This document shows, piece by piece, positions 1-8,496 of a DNA stretch of 64,000 nt. This stretch comes from Burkholderiales bacterium (GTDB lineage: Bacteria > Pseudomonadota > Gammaproteobacteria > Burkholderiales > Burkholderiaceae_C): the NCBI GenBank assembly GCA_016213325.1, contig JACRAY010000026.1, positions 124,001-188,000 of the forward strand, written 5' to 3'. How positions within the stretch are numbered: position 1 is the first letter of the stretch; each line of letters begins with the position of its first letter. Both the position numbers and the translations under genes were made by a program. The notes below the pieces were generated by a model. That model was not told where the DNA came from, searched no databases, and saw nothing but the letters and a program-made list of their open reading frames with translations.

Positions 1-759
1 GTAGACGATCCACAGCGGATGCGCGAACGGCAGGGGCATCGGTTGGAACGAACGAACCTCCTGGTCGTCGCGCGCCGTCGCCGCCTCGAACGCTGCGCCG
101 CAGGTGAGCACATGCCGCACCGAAGCCAGTTCCGTGCGCAATTGCTGCACCACCCCCGCCCGGTCGATCGCCTTGCCGCCATAGAACACCTGTTCCGAGC
201 CCACCAGCACCTTCGGCGCGATCTGGCGGAACCGGTCGAGCACTGCGGCCGTGCCCATGTCGGGCGCGCACAGGCTCCAGATGCCGCCGATGCTGGCCAC
301 GGCCAGGAAGGCGATTGCCGTCTCCGGGATGTTGGGCATGTAGGCGGCGACACGGTCGCCCGGCTGCACACCCTGCTCGTGCAGGTGCAGGGCCAGCGAT
401 GCCACCCGGCGCCGCAGCTCGGGCCACGACAGCTCTGTCTGTTCGCCGCGCTCGTTGCGGGCCACCAGCGCGGGCTGCCCGGCCGCGTGCGCGGCGTCGA
501 CATGGCGCAGCACCTGGCCTGCATAGTTGAGCTGCGCGCCTTCGAACCAGCGCGCGCCGGGCATCCGGTCGCCCGACAGCACGGCGGTGTGCGGCGTCGG
601 CGATTCGATATCGAAGTAGTCCCACACGCTTTGCCAGAACGCCGCCAGGTCGGTGACTGACCAGCGCCGCATGGCCTCGTAATCGTCGAACGCGAGCCCG
701 CGCTGCTGGCGCAGGAAATCACGGTACAGGCGGATCTGCGGCAGGTACGGCGGCCTCAT
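1..759 (-). CDS. acetoacetyl-CoA synthetase, N-terminal part (cut by window edge)
   Basis: Reading the minus strand from the ATG at 759-757 gives an open frame to base 1 with no stop, so the C-terminal part lies outside the window. The protein begins MRPPYLPQIRLYRDFL and contains ARWFEGAQLNYA and a YMPNIPETAIAFLA-type segment. These are typical of acetoacetyl-CoA synthetases, which activate acetoacetate with ATP and CoA in ketone-body and polyhydroxyalkanoate metabolism. The AMP-binding loop and catalytic lysine are not visible here. It is transcribed away from the TetR gene at 831, and the 71-bp gap probably holds both promoters. Family assignment is good; exact substrate is inferred. Confidence 0.85.
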   Translation of the reverse strand, partial: MRPPYLPQIRLYRDFLRQQRGLAFDDYEAMRRWSVTDLAAFWQSVWDYFDIESPTPHTAVLSGDRMPGARWFEGAQLNYAGQVLRHVDAAHAAGQPALVARNERGEQTELSWPELRRRVASLALHLHEQGVQPGDRVAAYMPNIPETAIAFLAVASIGGIWSLCAPDMGTAAVLDRFRQIAPKVLVGSEQVFYGGKAIDRAGVVQQLRTELASVRHVLTCGAAFEAATARDDQEVRSFQPMPLPFAHPLWIVY

Positions 760-830
760 GGCGTGGGAGATTAGCACGCTGCCCGGCGGCCGGGCTTGCA
801 ATTTCGCACACCCGTGCTAAACTGCGGCGC

Positions 831-1433
831 ATGGAAGCCCGGACCGCCCGCAGCGAACTGACCCGCACCGCCATCGTCGGTGCGGCGCTGGACCTGGCCG
901 CGGCCGAAGGGCTGGAAGCCATCTCGCTGCAGGCGGTGGCCGACCGGGTCGGCCTGTCCAAGAGCGGCGTGTTCTCCCGCGTTGGCTCGCGCGAGGCGCT
1001 GCAGCTGGCAGTGGTAGAAGAGTTCGGGCGCCGCTTCCTGGCCGACGTGTTCGTGCCGGCCATGCAGCAGCCCAAGGGCCTGCCGCGGCTGGACGAGATC
1101 GTGCGGCGCTGGATCGTGCGCGTGCGCGACGTCGAATCCCGCACCAATTGCATCTTCACCGCCGGCGCCTTCGAGCTGGACGACCGCGACGGCGCGCTGC
1201 GCGACCACCTGCATGCCGAGGTGGCGCGCTGGCGCTCGGCGCTGCGCCGCACGGTGGTGCAGGCCATAGAGGCCGGCCATCTCAAGCCCGATACCGACGC
1301 CGACCAGCTGGTGTGCGAAGTCTGCGCCATGGTCATGGGTGCGCTGCACGATGCGCGCTTCATGCGCGACCCGCGCGTCGCCGAGCGCGCCATGAGCACC
1401 TGGCAGCGGCTGCTGTCCACCTACCTGGCCTGA
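831..1433 (+). CDS. TetR/AcrR family transcriptional regulator
   Basis: This 200-residue protein has the usual TetR layout. An N-terminal helix-turn-helix lies at roughly residues 10-58, with the segment VADRVGLSKSGVFSRVGSRE as recognition region, followed by an all-helical ligand-binding half including a TetR_C-like stretch after residue 80. It is divergent from the acetoacetyl-CoA synthetase gene across a 71-bp gap, so it probably represses that gene and itself in response to an acyl-CoA or related ligand. The target is an inference from gene position. The downstream hydrolase could also belong to the regulon. Confidence 0.88.
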   Translation: MEARTARSELTRTAIVGAALDLAAAEGLEAISLQAVADRVGLSKSGVFSRVGSREALQLAVVEEFGRRFLADVFVPAMQQPKGLPRLDEIVRRWIVRVRDVESRTNCIFTAGAFELDDRDGALRDHLHAEVARWRSALRRTVVQAIEAGHLKPDTDADQLVCEVCAMVMGALHDARFMRDPRVAERAMSTWQRLLSTYLA

Positions 1434-1520
1434 GGCCCTCCACCGATTGCCAAGCATGCGTTCCCCTCGCCCTTCCCTCTGCACCCATTTCGCACGATCG
1501 TGCGATGAAAGGACCTTGCC

Positions 1521-1634
1521 ATGCTGACCGTTCTTGCCCTTGCCGGTGCCTATGCGGCCTGGCGCATTGCCCGTGCCGTCCGCGACTCGCTGCGCCAGCT
1601 GCCGAGGCGCAACGAGGACATGGTGCTGTTCTGA
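1521..1634 (+). CDS. 37-residue conserved-looking small protein
   Basis: A short frame starting ATG at 1521 encodes MLTVLALAGAYAAWRIARA followed by a basic stretch and a tail ending EDMVLF. An N-terminal hydrophobic helix followed by arginines suggests a single-pass inner-membrane microprotein. It lies 16 bp upstream of the alpha/beta hydrolase start and on the same strand, so the two are probably co-transcribed. I have the impression of similar microproteins before such hydrolases in related genomes, but cannot verify it here. Function unknown. Confidence 0.5.
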   Translation: MLTVLALAGAYAAWRIARAVRDSLRQLPRRNEDMVLF

Positions 1635-1650
1635 GCGAGCGGGCACTGCC

Positions 1651-2538
1651 ATGACCACCCGCACCGCCCTCGAAGCCACCTCGTCGTACTACGGCACCAG
1701 CCCGGGCATCCGCCTGTTCCGCATGGCGCTGGGGGCGGCCGAGCGCCTGTGGCCCGCACTCGCCGTGCGCGCCGCCTACCGCCTGTTCGGCACGCCGCTG
1801 CCACCGAAGTGGCTGAACCGGGGCGGCCGCTGGGACGCCTCGTGGAAGCGGCAGCGGTGGAGCTTCGAAGACGCCGGCCTCACCGTCTACAGCCCGGCAG
1901 CGGCGCCGCATGGGCCGGTGGCCCTGCTGGTGCACGGCTGGGGCGGGCATGCGCGCCAGATGCTGCCCATGGCCGAATCGCTGGCGCAGCACGGCTTCCG
2001 GCCGGTGCTGCTGGAAATGCCGGCGCACGGCCACAGCAGCGGCACCGTGAGCAACCTGCCGCAGTTCGCGCGGGCCATCGAATACGCCGTCGGCCGCCTC
2101 TCCAGCGAAGGTTTCACGGTCCGCGTGCTGGCGGCGCACTCGCTGAGCGCCAACGCGGCAGCCTATGCGGCCGCCCGCGGGCTGGGCATCCACCGGCTGG
2201 TCCTGGTGGCGCCGCCCGCCTCGCCGCGCGCGTTCACGCGCTACTTCGCCCACGTGTTCGGCCTGCGTGAAGCCACGCGTGCCGCCATGCAGAAGCGCAT
2301 CGAAGCGCGCGAGGGCATCCTGATGCAGCAACTGGAGCCGGCCTTCGTCGGCCCGCGGATCCAGGTGCCGGCGCTGGTGGTGCACGACCGCGGCGACAGC
2401 GTCAACGCTTTTGCCGACGGCCAGGCTTTCGCGCACGCCATCCGCGGCGCCCAGCTGGTCGCCACCGAGGGGCTGGGACACCGCAAGATCCTGAAGGACG
2501 CCGCCGTCCTGGGCCGCATCGCGCTGTTTGCCCGCTAG
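1651..2538 (+). CDS. alpha/beta hydrolase
   Basis: Starting at the ATG at 1651 gives 295 residues. The frame is open further upstream, but that stretch overlaps the small gene at 1521 and lacks family character. An oxyanion-hole HGWGGH sits at residues 95-100. The likely nucleophile is Ser164 in AHSLSA, which replaces the usual GxSxG glycines, then an Asp in HDRGDSVN and a His in GLGHRKIL complete a plausible triad. No signal peptide is evident, although residues 20-45 are hydrophobic. Substrate unknown; esterase or lipase-like activity is the family expectation. It follows the TetR gene and may be regulated by it. Confidence 0.85.
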   Translation: MTTRTALEATSSYYGTSPGIRLFRMALGAAERLWPALAVRAAYRLFGTPLPPKWLNRGGRWDASWKRQRWSFEDAGLTVYSPAAAPHGPVALLVHGWGGHARQMLPMAESLAQHGFRPVLLEMPAHGHSSGTVSNLPQFARAIEYAVGRLSSEGFTVRVLAAHSLSANAAAYAAARGLGIHRLVLVAPPASPRAFTRYFAHVFGLREATRAAMQKRIEAREGILMQQLEPAFVGPRIQVPALVVHDRGDSVNAFADGQAFAHAIRGAQLVATEGLGHRKILKDAAVLGRIALFAR

Positions 2539-2623
2539 GAGCCTGTAGCCTTCCCGCCGCGCCGGCTTCGACAGGGGCAGCGCGAACGGGTAGCATCGCT
2601 CACCGACAGAAGGAGAACGAGCG

Positions 2624-3973
2624 ATGCCGGTGTTCGTGTGGACGGAGAGGCCGCCGCGTGTGCTGGCCCAGGGGGGCGTGATTGCCCCGCATGAAAGGCT
2701 GCCGTGGCCGCAGACTTTTGCGATGGGCGTGCAGCACGTCATCGCGATGTTCGGCGCGACGGTGCTCGCGCCCATCCTCATGGGGTTCGACCCCAACATC
2801 GCCATCCTCATGAGCGGCGTCGGCACCCTGCTGTTCTTCATCGTCACGGGCGGCAAGGTGCCCAGCTACCTGGGTTCCAGCTTCGCCTTCATCGGCGTGG
2901 TGATCGCCGCCACGGCCTACGCCGGCAAGGGGCCCAACGCCAACATCGGCGTCGCGCTGGGCGGCATCATCGCCTGCGGTGCGCTCTACACCTTGATCGG
3001 CGTGATCGTCAACGCCGTCGGCACCAACTGGATAGAGCGCATGATGCCCCCGGTGGTCACCGGCGCAGTGGTGGCAGTGATCGGCCTGAACCTCGCCAGC
3101 ATCCCGATCAAGAACATGGCGGCGAGCAATTTCGACTCGTGGATGCAACTCGTCACCTTCGTCTGCGTGGGGCTGGTGGCGGTAATGACGCGCGGCATGA
3201 TCCAGCGCCTGCTGATCCTGGTGGGCCTGCTCCTGGCCACCGGCATTTACTACGTGCTGGCCAACGTCATGGGTTACGGCAAGCCGATGAGCCTGGCCGG
3301 AGTCGCCAGCGCCGACCTGTTCGGCCTGCCGGCCTTCACCACGCCGGTCTTCACGGGCCCGGCCATGCTGCTGATTGCGCCGGTGGCGGTGATCCTGGTG
3401 GCCGAGAACCTGGGCCACATCAAGGCGGTGACCGCCATGACCGGCCGCAACCTCGACAAGTACATGGGCCGTGCCTTCATCGGCGACGGCCTGGCCACGA
3501 TGGTGAGCGGCGCGGCCGGCGGCACCGGCGTGACCACCTATGCCGAAAACATCGGCGTGATGGCGGCCACCAAGATCTATTCCACGGCGGTGTTCGTGGT
3601 GGCGGCCTTCGTGGCCATCGTGCTGGGCTTCTCGCCGAAGTTCGGCGCCGTGATCCAGGCGATCCCGCTGCCGGTGATGGGCGGCGTGAGCATCGTGGTG
3701 TTCGGCCTGATCGCGGTGGCGGGCGCCAAGATCTGGGTCGACAACCGCGTCAACTTTTCGCAGAACAAGAACCTGATCGTCGCCGCCGTCACACTGGTGC
3801 TGGGCACGGGCGATTTCACGCTGAAGTTCGGCGACTTCGCGCTGGGCGGCATCGGCACGGCGACCTTCGGCGCCATCCTTCTCTACGCCTTGCTCAATCG
3901 CGAACCCCGGCCAGAGCCGGTGCCGCCGGAAGAAGACGAGGATCCCGAGGCGACGAGGCCCTTGATTCGTTAG
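2624..3973 (+). CDS. NCS2 family uracil/xanthine permease
   Basis: The 449-residue product is strongly hydrophobic with about 12-14 membrane segments and fits UraA/RutG-type nucleobase:proton symporters. Recognisable features are the N-terminal QTFAMGVQHVIAMFGATVLAP, the PSYLGSSFAFI segment, VAENLGHIKAV in the substrate-binding region and GGTGVTTYAENIGVMA. The start at 2624 follows the purine-rich stretch AGAAGGAGAACG, a good ribosome binding site. It probably imports uracil; xanthine or another nucleobase cannot be excluded. The C-terminus is acidic and cytoplasmic. It is convergent with the adenosyltransferase gene across a hairpin. Confidence 0.92.
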   Translation: MPVFVWTERPPRVLAQGGVIAPHERLPWPQTFAMGVQHVIAMFGATVLAPILMGFDPNIAILMSGVGTLLFFIVTGGKVPSYLGSSFAFIGVVIAATAYAGKGPNANIGVALGGIIACGALYTLIGVIVNAVGTNWIERMMPPVVTGAVVAVIGLNLASIPIKNMAASNFDSWMQLVTFVCVGLVAVMTRGMIQRLLILVGLLLATGIYYVLANVMGYGKPMSLAGVASADLFGLPAFTTPVFTGPAMLLIAPVAVILVAENLGHIKAVTAMTGRNLDKYMGRAFIGDGLATMVSGAAGGTGVTTYAENIGVMAATKIYSTAVFVVAAFVAIVLGFSPKFGAVIQAIPLPVMGGVSIVVFGLIAVAGAKIWVDNRVNFSQNKNLIVAAVTLVLGTGDFTLKFGDFALGGIGTATFGAILLYALLNREPRPEPVPPEEDEDPEATRPLIR

Positions 3974-3992
3974 CCAGGTTCCAGAACGCAGG

Positions 3993-4019
3993 GGACGCAG
4001 AATAGATTCTTCTGCGTCC
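3993..4019. terminator. intergenic hairpin between convergent genes
   Basis: A perfect 10-bp inverted repeat (GGACGCAGAA / TTCTGCGTCC) with a 7-nt loop lies between the stop of the permease and the stop of the adenosyltransferase gene. Its place between two converging genes suggests a bidirectional transcription terminator. There is no long T-run on either side, so a purely intrinsic mechanism is not certain. Confidence 0.6.
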
Positions 4020-4024
4020 AAGAT

Positions 4025-4582
4025 CTAACCCCGCGCCAAGCGCTCGCTCTTCCAGTAGACATCATCCCCGCCATTCATGCGATTGAGCACGCGGGCGAGA
4101 ACGAACATCAGGTCTGACAGGCGGTTCAGGTACTGCCGCGGCGTTTCGCGCAGTTTCTCGGCGTGGCCCAGCGCGACCACGGCGCGCTCGGCGCGGCGTG
4201 CGACGGTTCGGCAAACATGAGCTTGCGAAGCCGCGCGCGTGCCGGCCGGCAGGATGAACTCTTCCAGCTTCGGCAACCTCGCGTTGTGCTCGGCCAGCGC
4301 GGCATCGAGCGCGGACACCGCTTCGGCTTTCAATAATTCGAAACCGGGAATCGACAACTCGCCCCCGAGGTTGAACAACTGGTGCTGGATCTCCACCAGC
4401 AGCGTGCGCACACCATCGGGCAAGTCCTCGCACAGCAGCAGCCCGATGTGCGAGTTGAGCTCATCGACATCGCCCATCGCCTGCACGCGCAGGCTGTCCT
4501 TGGGCACGCGGGTGTTGTCGCCCAGCCCGGTGGTGCCGTCGTCGCCGGTGCGCGTTGCGATCTGGGTCAGCCGTTTGCCCAT
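4025..4582 (-). CDS. pduO: PduO-type cob(I)alamin adenosyltransferase
   Basis: With the ATG at 4582 the product is 185 residues, the normal size. It begins MGKRLTQIATRTGDDGTTGL, the ATP-binding N-terminus of PduO-type enzymes, followed by GDVDELNSHIGLL, and it ends with the conserved CRTVARRAER and YLNRLSDLMFVLARV helices. It transfers adenosyl from ATP to cob(I)alamin to make coenzyme B12. The frame is open further upstream, but that stretch has no family character. No cobalamin riboswitch was recognised upstream. Confidence 0.93.
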   Translation of the reverse strand: MGKRLTQIATRTGDDGTTGLGDNTRVPKDSLRVQAMGDVDELNSHIGLLLCEDLPDGVRTLLVEIQHQLFNLGGELSIPGFELLKAEAVSALDAALAEHNARLPKLEEFILPAGTRAASQAHVCRTVARRAERAVVALGHAEKLRETPRQYLNRLSDLMFVLARVLNRMNGGDDVYWKSERLARG

Positions 4583-4723
4583 GGCAGGAATCCTCGGTAT
4601 GCAGTCACGCCATTGTGCCGGTTCGCTCCTACACCCAATGACAACAGTGTCGGCTGTGCGGCTGCGGCGGCGCGCGCAACATGGGCGAAAGGCCGGCTCA
4701 TCGGGGCCGGCAGGAGAGTTGCC

Positions 4724-5248
4724 ATGACCAAACTGCACCTTCATGCATCCCTGCTGGCCGGCCTTGCGCTGGCGGCGACCGGCGCCCTGGCGCAAAGCAC
4801 CGGCGGCCGTATCGGCGTGAAACCGCAACCCAGCCCGCCGCCGCCCGTCGCAGCCGTCACCAACCCGGTGGCGCCGGGCGGGCCCAGCGCCAGCGGGCTC
4901 GGCTCGCCGTTCCCGCCCAGCGCGCCGTCATTGGCCGTACCGGGCACTTCGGCCGTCGGCACTTCACCGCCCGAAAACGTGCCGCCCGACCTGTCGCCCG
5001 ACACGTCGGTGATGGGCGCCGGCCCGTACGGCACGCGCGGACTGGTGCGCGCGGGCGGCAATATGGGGCCGGTGAGCGCGGTCGACATCGCCCGCTCGTT
5101 CCTCAACGCCGACCTCAACCGCGACGGCGAGCTGACGCGCACAGAAGCGATGCGCTTGGCACTGATGCCGCTCAGCTTCGAGGAAATGGACGCCAACCAC
5201 GACGACCGCCTGACGCGGTCCGAGTATGAAACCGCGGTTCGCCCCTAG
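4724..5248 (+). CDS. secreted EF-hand domain protein
   Basis: The 174-residue protein starts after AGGAGAG and opens with a Sec signal peptide (hydrophobic to about residue 22, ending ALAQ). A proline/serine-rich linker follows, and then two C-terminal calcium loops, DLNRDGELTRTE and DANHDDRLTRSE, with the Asp/Asn/Glu ligands expected of EF-hands. It is probably periplasmic and may bind calcium; no catalytic domain is visible. Its 3' end overlaps the next EF-hand gene by 23 bp in another frame, suggesting translational coupling. Confidence 0.8.
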   Translation: MTKLHLHASLLAGLALAATGALAQSTGGRIGVKPQPSPPPPVAAVTNPVAPGGPSASGLGSPFPPSAPSLAVPGTSAVGTSPPENVPPDLSPDTSVMGAGPYGTRGLVRAGGNMGPVSAVDIARSFLNADLNRDGELTRTEAMRLALMPLSFEEMDANHDDRLTRSEYETAVRP

Positions 5249-5525
5249 CAGTGCCCTGCTGGCAGGCTTCGCGCTGGGCCTGCTGGTCGTGGCAACGGGC
5301 GTGCCCGCGCAGGTTTCGGAGCGGCCGCCACCGCGCTGGACGCTGGCTGAGCTTCTGGTCGCCTTCGCGCAGGCCGACACCGACGGCAATGGCGTGCTCA
5401 GCCGGGCGGAAGCCCAGCAACTCGCCATCCTGCCGCGCACCTTCGAGGAAATGGACCAGAACAAGGACGGCGTGCTGTCGCGCGCCGAATACGAGGCGCT
5501 GCTGAGGGCATCCGGCCAGCCATAG
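5226..5525 (+). CDS. secreted small EF-hand protein
   Basis: This 99-residue product has an N-terminal signal peptide (LLAGFALGLLVVATGVPAQ) and two EF-hand loops, DTDGNGVLSRAE and DQNKDGVLSRAE, with all the usual acidic ligands. It resembles the C-terminal half of the preceding protein, so the pair probably arose by duplication. The gene overlaps the preceding one by 23 bp. Role unknown beyond likely periplasmic calcium binding. Confidence 0.8.
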   Translation: MKPRFAPSSALLAGFALGLLVVATGVPAQVSERPPPRWTLAELLVAFAQADTDGNGVLSRAEAQQLAILPRTFEEMDQNKDGVLSRAEYEALLRASGQP

Positions 5526-5575
5526 GGGCCTGGCGGGCATTGCGGCTTAAACTGGCGCGTTCGCCAGGAGACCGA

Positions 5576-7003
5576 ATGAACGCGCCCACCGCCATCACGC
5601 ACCTTGTGCCGGAGATCCGCCAACGCGACGTTCCGCAGGCGCTCATCGACGCTTTGAAGGCGCGCTTCGGCGACAACTGTTCCACGGCCATGGTGGTGCG
5701 CGAGCAGCACGGCCGCGACGAGTCGTCCTTTACCAGCGTGCCGCCGCCGGCAGCCGTCGTGTTCGCCGAGTCCACGCAGGACGTGGCCGATGCCGTGACG
5801 CTGGCCAGCCGGCACGACGTGCCCGTGATCCCGTTCGCCGTCGGCTCGTCGCTGGAGGGCCACCTGCTTGCGGTGCAGGGCGGCATCAGCATCGACGTCA
5901 ACCGCATGAACCGGGTGCTGGCGGTGCAACCCGAAGACCTGACGGTCACCGTGCAACCCGGCGTCACGCGCAAGCAACTCAACGAGGCGATTCGCGACAC
6001 CGGCCTGTTCTTTCCGATCGATCCCGGTGCCGATGCTTCCATCGGCGGCATGGCCGCCACCCGCGCATCGGGCACGAACGCGGTGCGCTACGGCACGATG
6101 CGCGAAAACGTGCTGGCGCTCGAAGTGGTCACGGCCAGCGGCGAAGTGATCCGCACCGGCACCCGCGCGAAGAAATCTTCGGCCGGCTACGACCTGACGC
6201 GCCTGTTCGTCGGCAGTGAAGGCACGCTGGGCGTCATCACCGAAGTGACGCTGCGCATCTACCCGATCCCGGAAGCCATTTCGGCGGCGGTGTGTTCCTT
6301 CCCCAGCATCGAGGCCGCCGTGCGCGCCACCATCCAGGTGATCCAGCTCGGCGTGCCGATCGCCCGCGTCGAGCTGATCGACCACAACACGGTGCGCATG
6401 GTCAACGCGCACAGCAAGCTGGGCCTGCGCGAAGAGCCGATGCTGCTGATGGAGTTCCACGGCTCGCCCGCGGGCGTGAAGGAGCAGGCCGAGATCGTGC
6501 AGGAGATCGCGTCCGAGCACGGCGGGCAGGCTTTCGAGTGGGCCACCACCCCCGAGGAGCGCACACGCCTGTGGACCGCCCGGCACAACTCGTACTTCGC
6601 GGCGATCCAGTCGCGGCCCGGCTGCCGCGCGATCTCCACCGACACCTGCGTGCCGATCTCACGGCTGGCCGACTGCCTGCTCGACTCGGTGCAGGAAGCC
6701 GATGCCAGCGGCATCCCCTACTTCCTGGTGGGCCACGTGGGCGACGGCAACTTCCACTTCGGCTACCTGGTGAACCCCGACGACGACCAGGAGCGCGCGG
6801 TGGCCGAAGGCTTGAACGAGCAGTTGGTCGCGCGCGCCCTGTCACTGGGCGGCACGTGCACCGGTGAGCACGGCGTGGGCCTGCACAAGATGGGCTTCCT
6901 GGTGGATGAAGCCGGCGCCGGTGCGGTGGACATGATGCGTACGATCAAGCGCGCGCTGGACCCGAAGAACATCATGAACCCGGGGAAGATCTTCTCGATG
7001 TAG
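5576..7003 (+). CDS. FAD-linked oxidase, D-lactate dehydrogenase (cytochrome)/GlcD type
   Basis: The ATG at 5576, after GGAGACCGA, gives 475 residues. An FAD-binding type 4 domain occupies about residues 55-235, with PFAVGSSLEGH and GADASIGGMAATRASGTNAVRYG near the pyrophosphate site. A FAD-oxidase C-terminal domain follows, ending with the HVGDGNFHF and GEHGVGLHK signatures of D-lactate and glycolate dehydrogenases. It likely oxidises D-lactate or a related 2-hydroxyacid and passes electrons to the respiratory chain. No iron-sulfur or second glycolate oxidase subunit is adjacent, which favours D-lactate dehydrogenase. Confidence 0.9.
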   Translation: MNAPTAITHLVPEIRQRDVPQALIDALKARFGDNCSTAMVVREQHGRDESSFTSVPPPAAVVFAESTQDVADAVTLASRHDVPVIPFAVGSSLEGHLLAVQGGISIDVNRMNRVLAVQPEDLTVTVQPGVTRKQLNEAIRDTGLFFPIDPGADASIGGMAATRASGTNAVRYGTMRENVLALEVVTASGEVIRTGTRAKKSSAGYDLTRLFVGSEGTLGVITEVTLRIYPIPEAISAAVCSFPSIEAAVRATIQVIQLGVPIARVELIDHNTVRMVNAHSKLGLREEPMLLMEFHGSPAGVKEQAEIVQEIASEHGGQAFEWATTPEERTRLWTARHNSYFAAIQSRPGCRAISTDTCVPISRLADCLLDSVQEADASGIPYFLVGHVGDGNFHFGYLVNPDDDQERAVAEGLNEQLVARALSLGGTCTGEHGVGLHKMGFLVDEAGAGAVDMMRTIKRALDPKNIMNPGKIFSM

Positions 7004-7006
7004 GCC

Positions 7007-7927
7007 TCAGGCCGCCTTCAGTCGATCAAGCAACCCGTTCAACTCGTCCAGCGACGAGAACTGGATCGCGATCTCCCCCGCCTCTTCGGTGCGTCCGTGT
7101 CGCTTCACGCGCTTCTTCACGCGCACGTCGACTTCGGCCGTCAGCAGGTCCGACAGCTCTTCTTCGATGCGCCGCAGGTCGCGCGACTTTTCCTTCTTGG
7201 GCTTGGGCGAGGTCAGCGTAAATTCCGCGCCCAGCTTCTTCACCAGGCTCTCGGCTTCGCGCACCGACAGCTTCTTCTGCGCGATCTGGTTGGCCGCGGT
7301 GATCTGCGAAGCACGTTCCAGCGCCAGCAAAGCCCGCGCATGGCCCATGTCGAGGTCACCCGCCATCAGCATGGTCTGCACCGGCTCGGCCAGGTTCAAC
7401 AGGCGCAACAGGTTGCTCGCGGCGCTGCGCGAGCGGCCGACGGCCTGTGCTGCCTGTTCGTGCGTCAAGCCGAACTCCTTCACCAGCCGCTGCAGGCCGT
7501 GCGCCTCTTCCAGCGGGTTCAGGTCTTCGCGCTGGATGTTCTCGATCAGCGACATCGCCGCCGCCGACTCGTCCGGCACGTCGCGCACCAGCACCGGCAC
7601 GCTGTCGAGACCCGCGAGGCGCGCGGCGCGGAAGCGGCGCTCGCCCGCGATGATTTCGTACTTGCCCGAGTTGGCGCCGCGCGTGAGGCGCCGCACCAGG
7701 ATCGGCTGCATGATGCCCTGCGCCTTGATCGACTCGGCCAGCTCGTACAGCGCGCCCTCGTCCATGCGCGTGCGCGGCTGGTACTGGCCGGGCACCATGT
7801 CTTCGAGCATCAGCGAGGCGGGCTGGCCGGGATGCAGCGCAGCCGGCTCGCCCGTGGCCTCGTCGACCTTGGGGCCCAGCAGCGCTTCGAGGCCGCGGCC
7901 CAGGCCCTTGGGTTTCTTCGTCACCAT
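7007..7927 (-). CDS. parB: chromosome partitioning protein ParB
   Basis: The 306-residue protein starts with KKPKGLGRGLEALLG, typical of chromosomal ParB. It has the ParB nuclease-fold domain with the arginine box GERRFRAA (CTP-binding region), then the helix-turn-helix THEQAAQAVGRSRSAASNLLRL that reads parS, and a C-terminal dimerisation domain. It loads as a CTP-dependent clamp at parS and works with ParA in origin segregation. It is last in the mnmG-rsmG-lysE-parA-hydrolase-parB run. Two perfect parS sites and one variant lie within the same cluster. Confidence 0.97.
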   Translation of the reverse strand: MVTKKPKGLGRGLEALLGPKVDEATGEPAALHPGQPASLMLEDMVPGQYQPRTRMDEGALYELAESIKAQGIMQPILVRRLTRGANSGKYEIIAGERRFRAARLAGLDSVPVLVRDVPDESAAAMSLIENIQREDLNPLEEAHGLQRLVKEFGLTHEQAAQAVGRSRSAASNLLRLLNLAEPVQTMLMAGDLDMGHARALLALERASQITAANQIAQKKLSVREAESLVKKLGAEFTLTSPKPKKEKSRDLRRIEEELSDLLTAEVDVRVKKRVKRHGRTEEAGEIAIQFSSLDELNGLLDRLKAA

Positions 7928-7931
7928 CTGG

Positions 7932-8471
7932 CTAGTCTTTCATCAGGTCTTGCAGCAGCACGTGGCCCTCGGGCCAGCTGGCGAGGCCGGAGTCGGCGTT
8001 GATGTGGCCGCAGGGGCCATAGTCGAGGAACTGCGAGCCCCACGCGTACGCAAAGAGGCGTGCGCGCTCGAACTCGCAGTACGGGTCGTCGCGGCTTGCT
8101 ACCAGCACGCTCACGAACGGCAGCGCCTGCAGCGGCACCGGCGACCAGCCGGGCAGCAGCTCGCGCACGTCGGGCCGCTCCGGGTCGCCGGGCGCCACCA
8201 GCAGCGCGCCCTTCACGCGATGGGTGTTCTGCGAATGGTCCGCCCACGCGGCCACCAGCTGGCAGCCGAGGCTGTGCGCCACCAGCACGGCCGGCTCATC
8301 GCGCGTGAGCAGCACTTCCTCGAGCCGTGCCACCCAGTCGCCGCGCAGCGGCCGCTCCCAGTCGTGCTGTTCCACGCGCAGGTAGCCGTAGCGCTGTTCC
8401 CACAGGCTCTGCCAGTGCTGCGGGCCGCTGGACTGCCAGCCCGGCAAAATCAGCACGTTCGCGGGTTTCAT
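7932..8471 (-). CDS. RBBP9/YdeN-type serine hydrolase
   Basis: The 179-residue protein begins MKPANVLILPGWQSSGPQHW, the signature of RBBP9/YdeN alpha/beta hydrolases. It carries the nucleophile motif VAHSLGCQL, an Asp in ASRDDPYC and a C-terminal His in CGHINADSG. It sits between parA (25 bp upstream) and parB (4 bp downstream), so it is made with the partition proteins. No link between this hydrolase family and partitioning is known to me. I believe the arrangement recurs in Comamonadaceae, but cannot check that here. Confidence 0.9.
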   Translation of the reverse strand: MKPANVLILPGWQSSGPQHWQSLWEQRYGYLRVEQHDWERPLRGDWVARLEEVLLTRDEPAVLVAHSLGCQLVAAWADHSQNTHRVKGALLVAPGDPERPDVRELLPGWSPVPLQALPFVSVLVASRDDPYCEFERARLFAYAWGSQFLDYGPCGHINADSGLASWPEGHVLLQDLMKD

Positions 8472-8496
8472 GCTCTCTTTTTGATAGCTGTCGGGC

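Noticed and set aside
2600..4021. Long minus-strand open frame of 473 codons opposite the permease
   Set aside because: It is rich in His, Asp, Arg and Gly with no domain, and mirrors the real NCS2 permease gene on the other strand.
4583..4828. Longer N-terminus for the cobalamin adenosyltransferase
   Set aside because: Family members start at MGKRLTQIATRTGDDG; the upstream part shows no family sequence.
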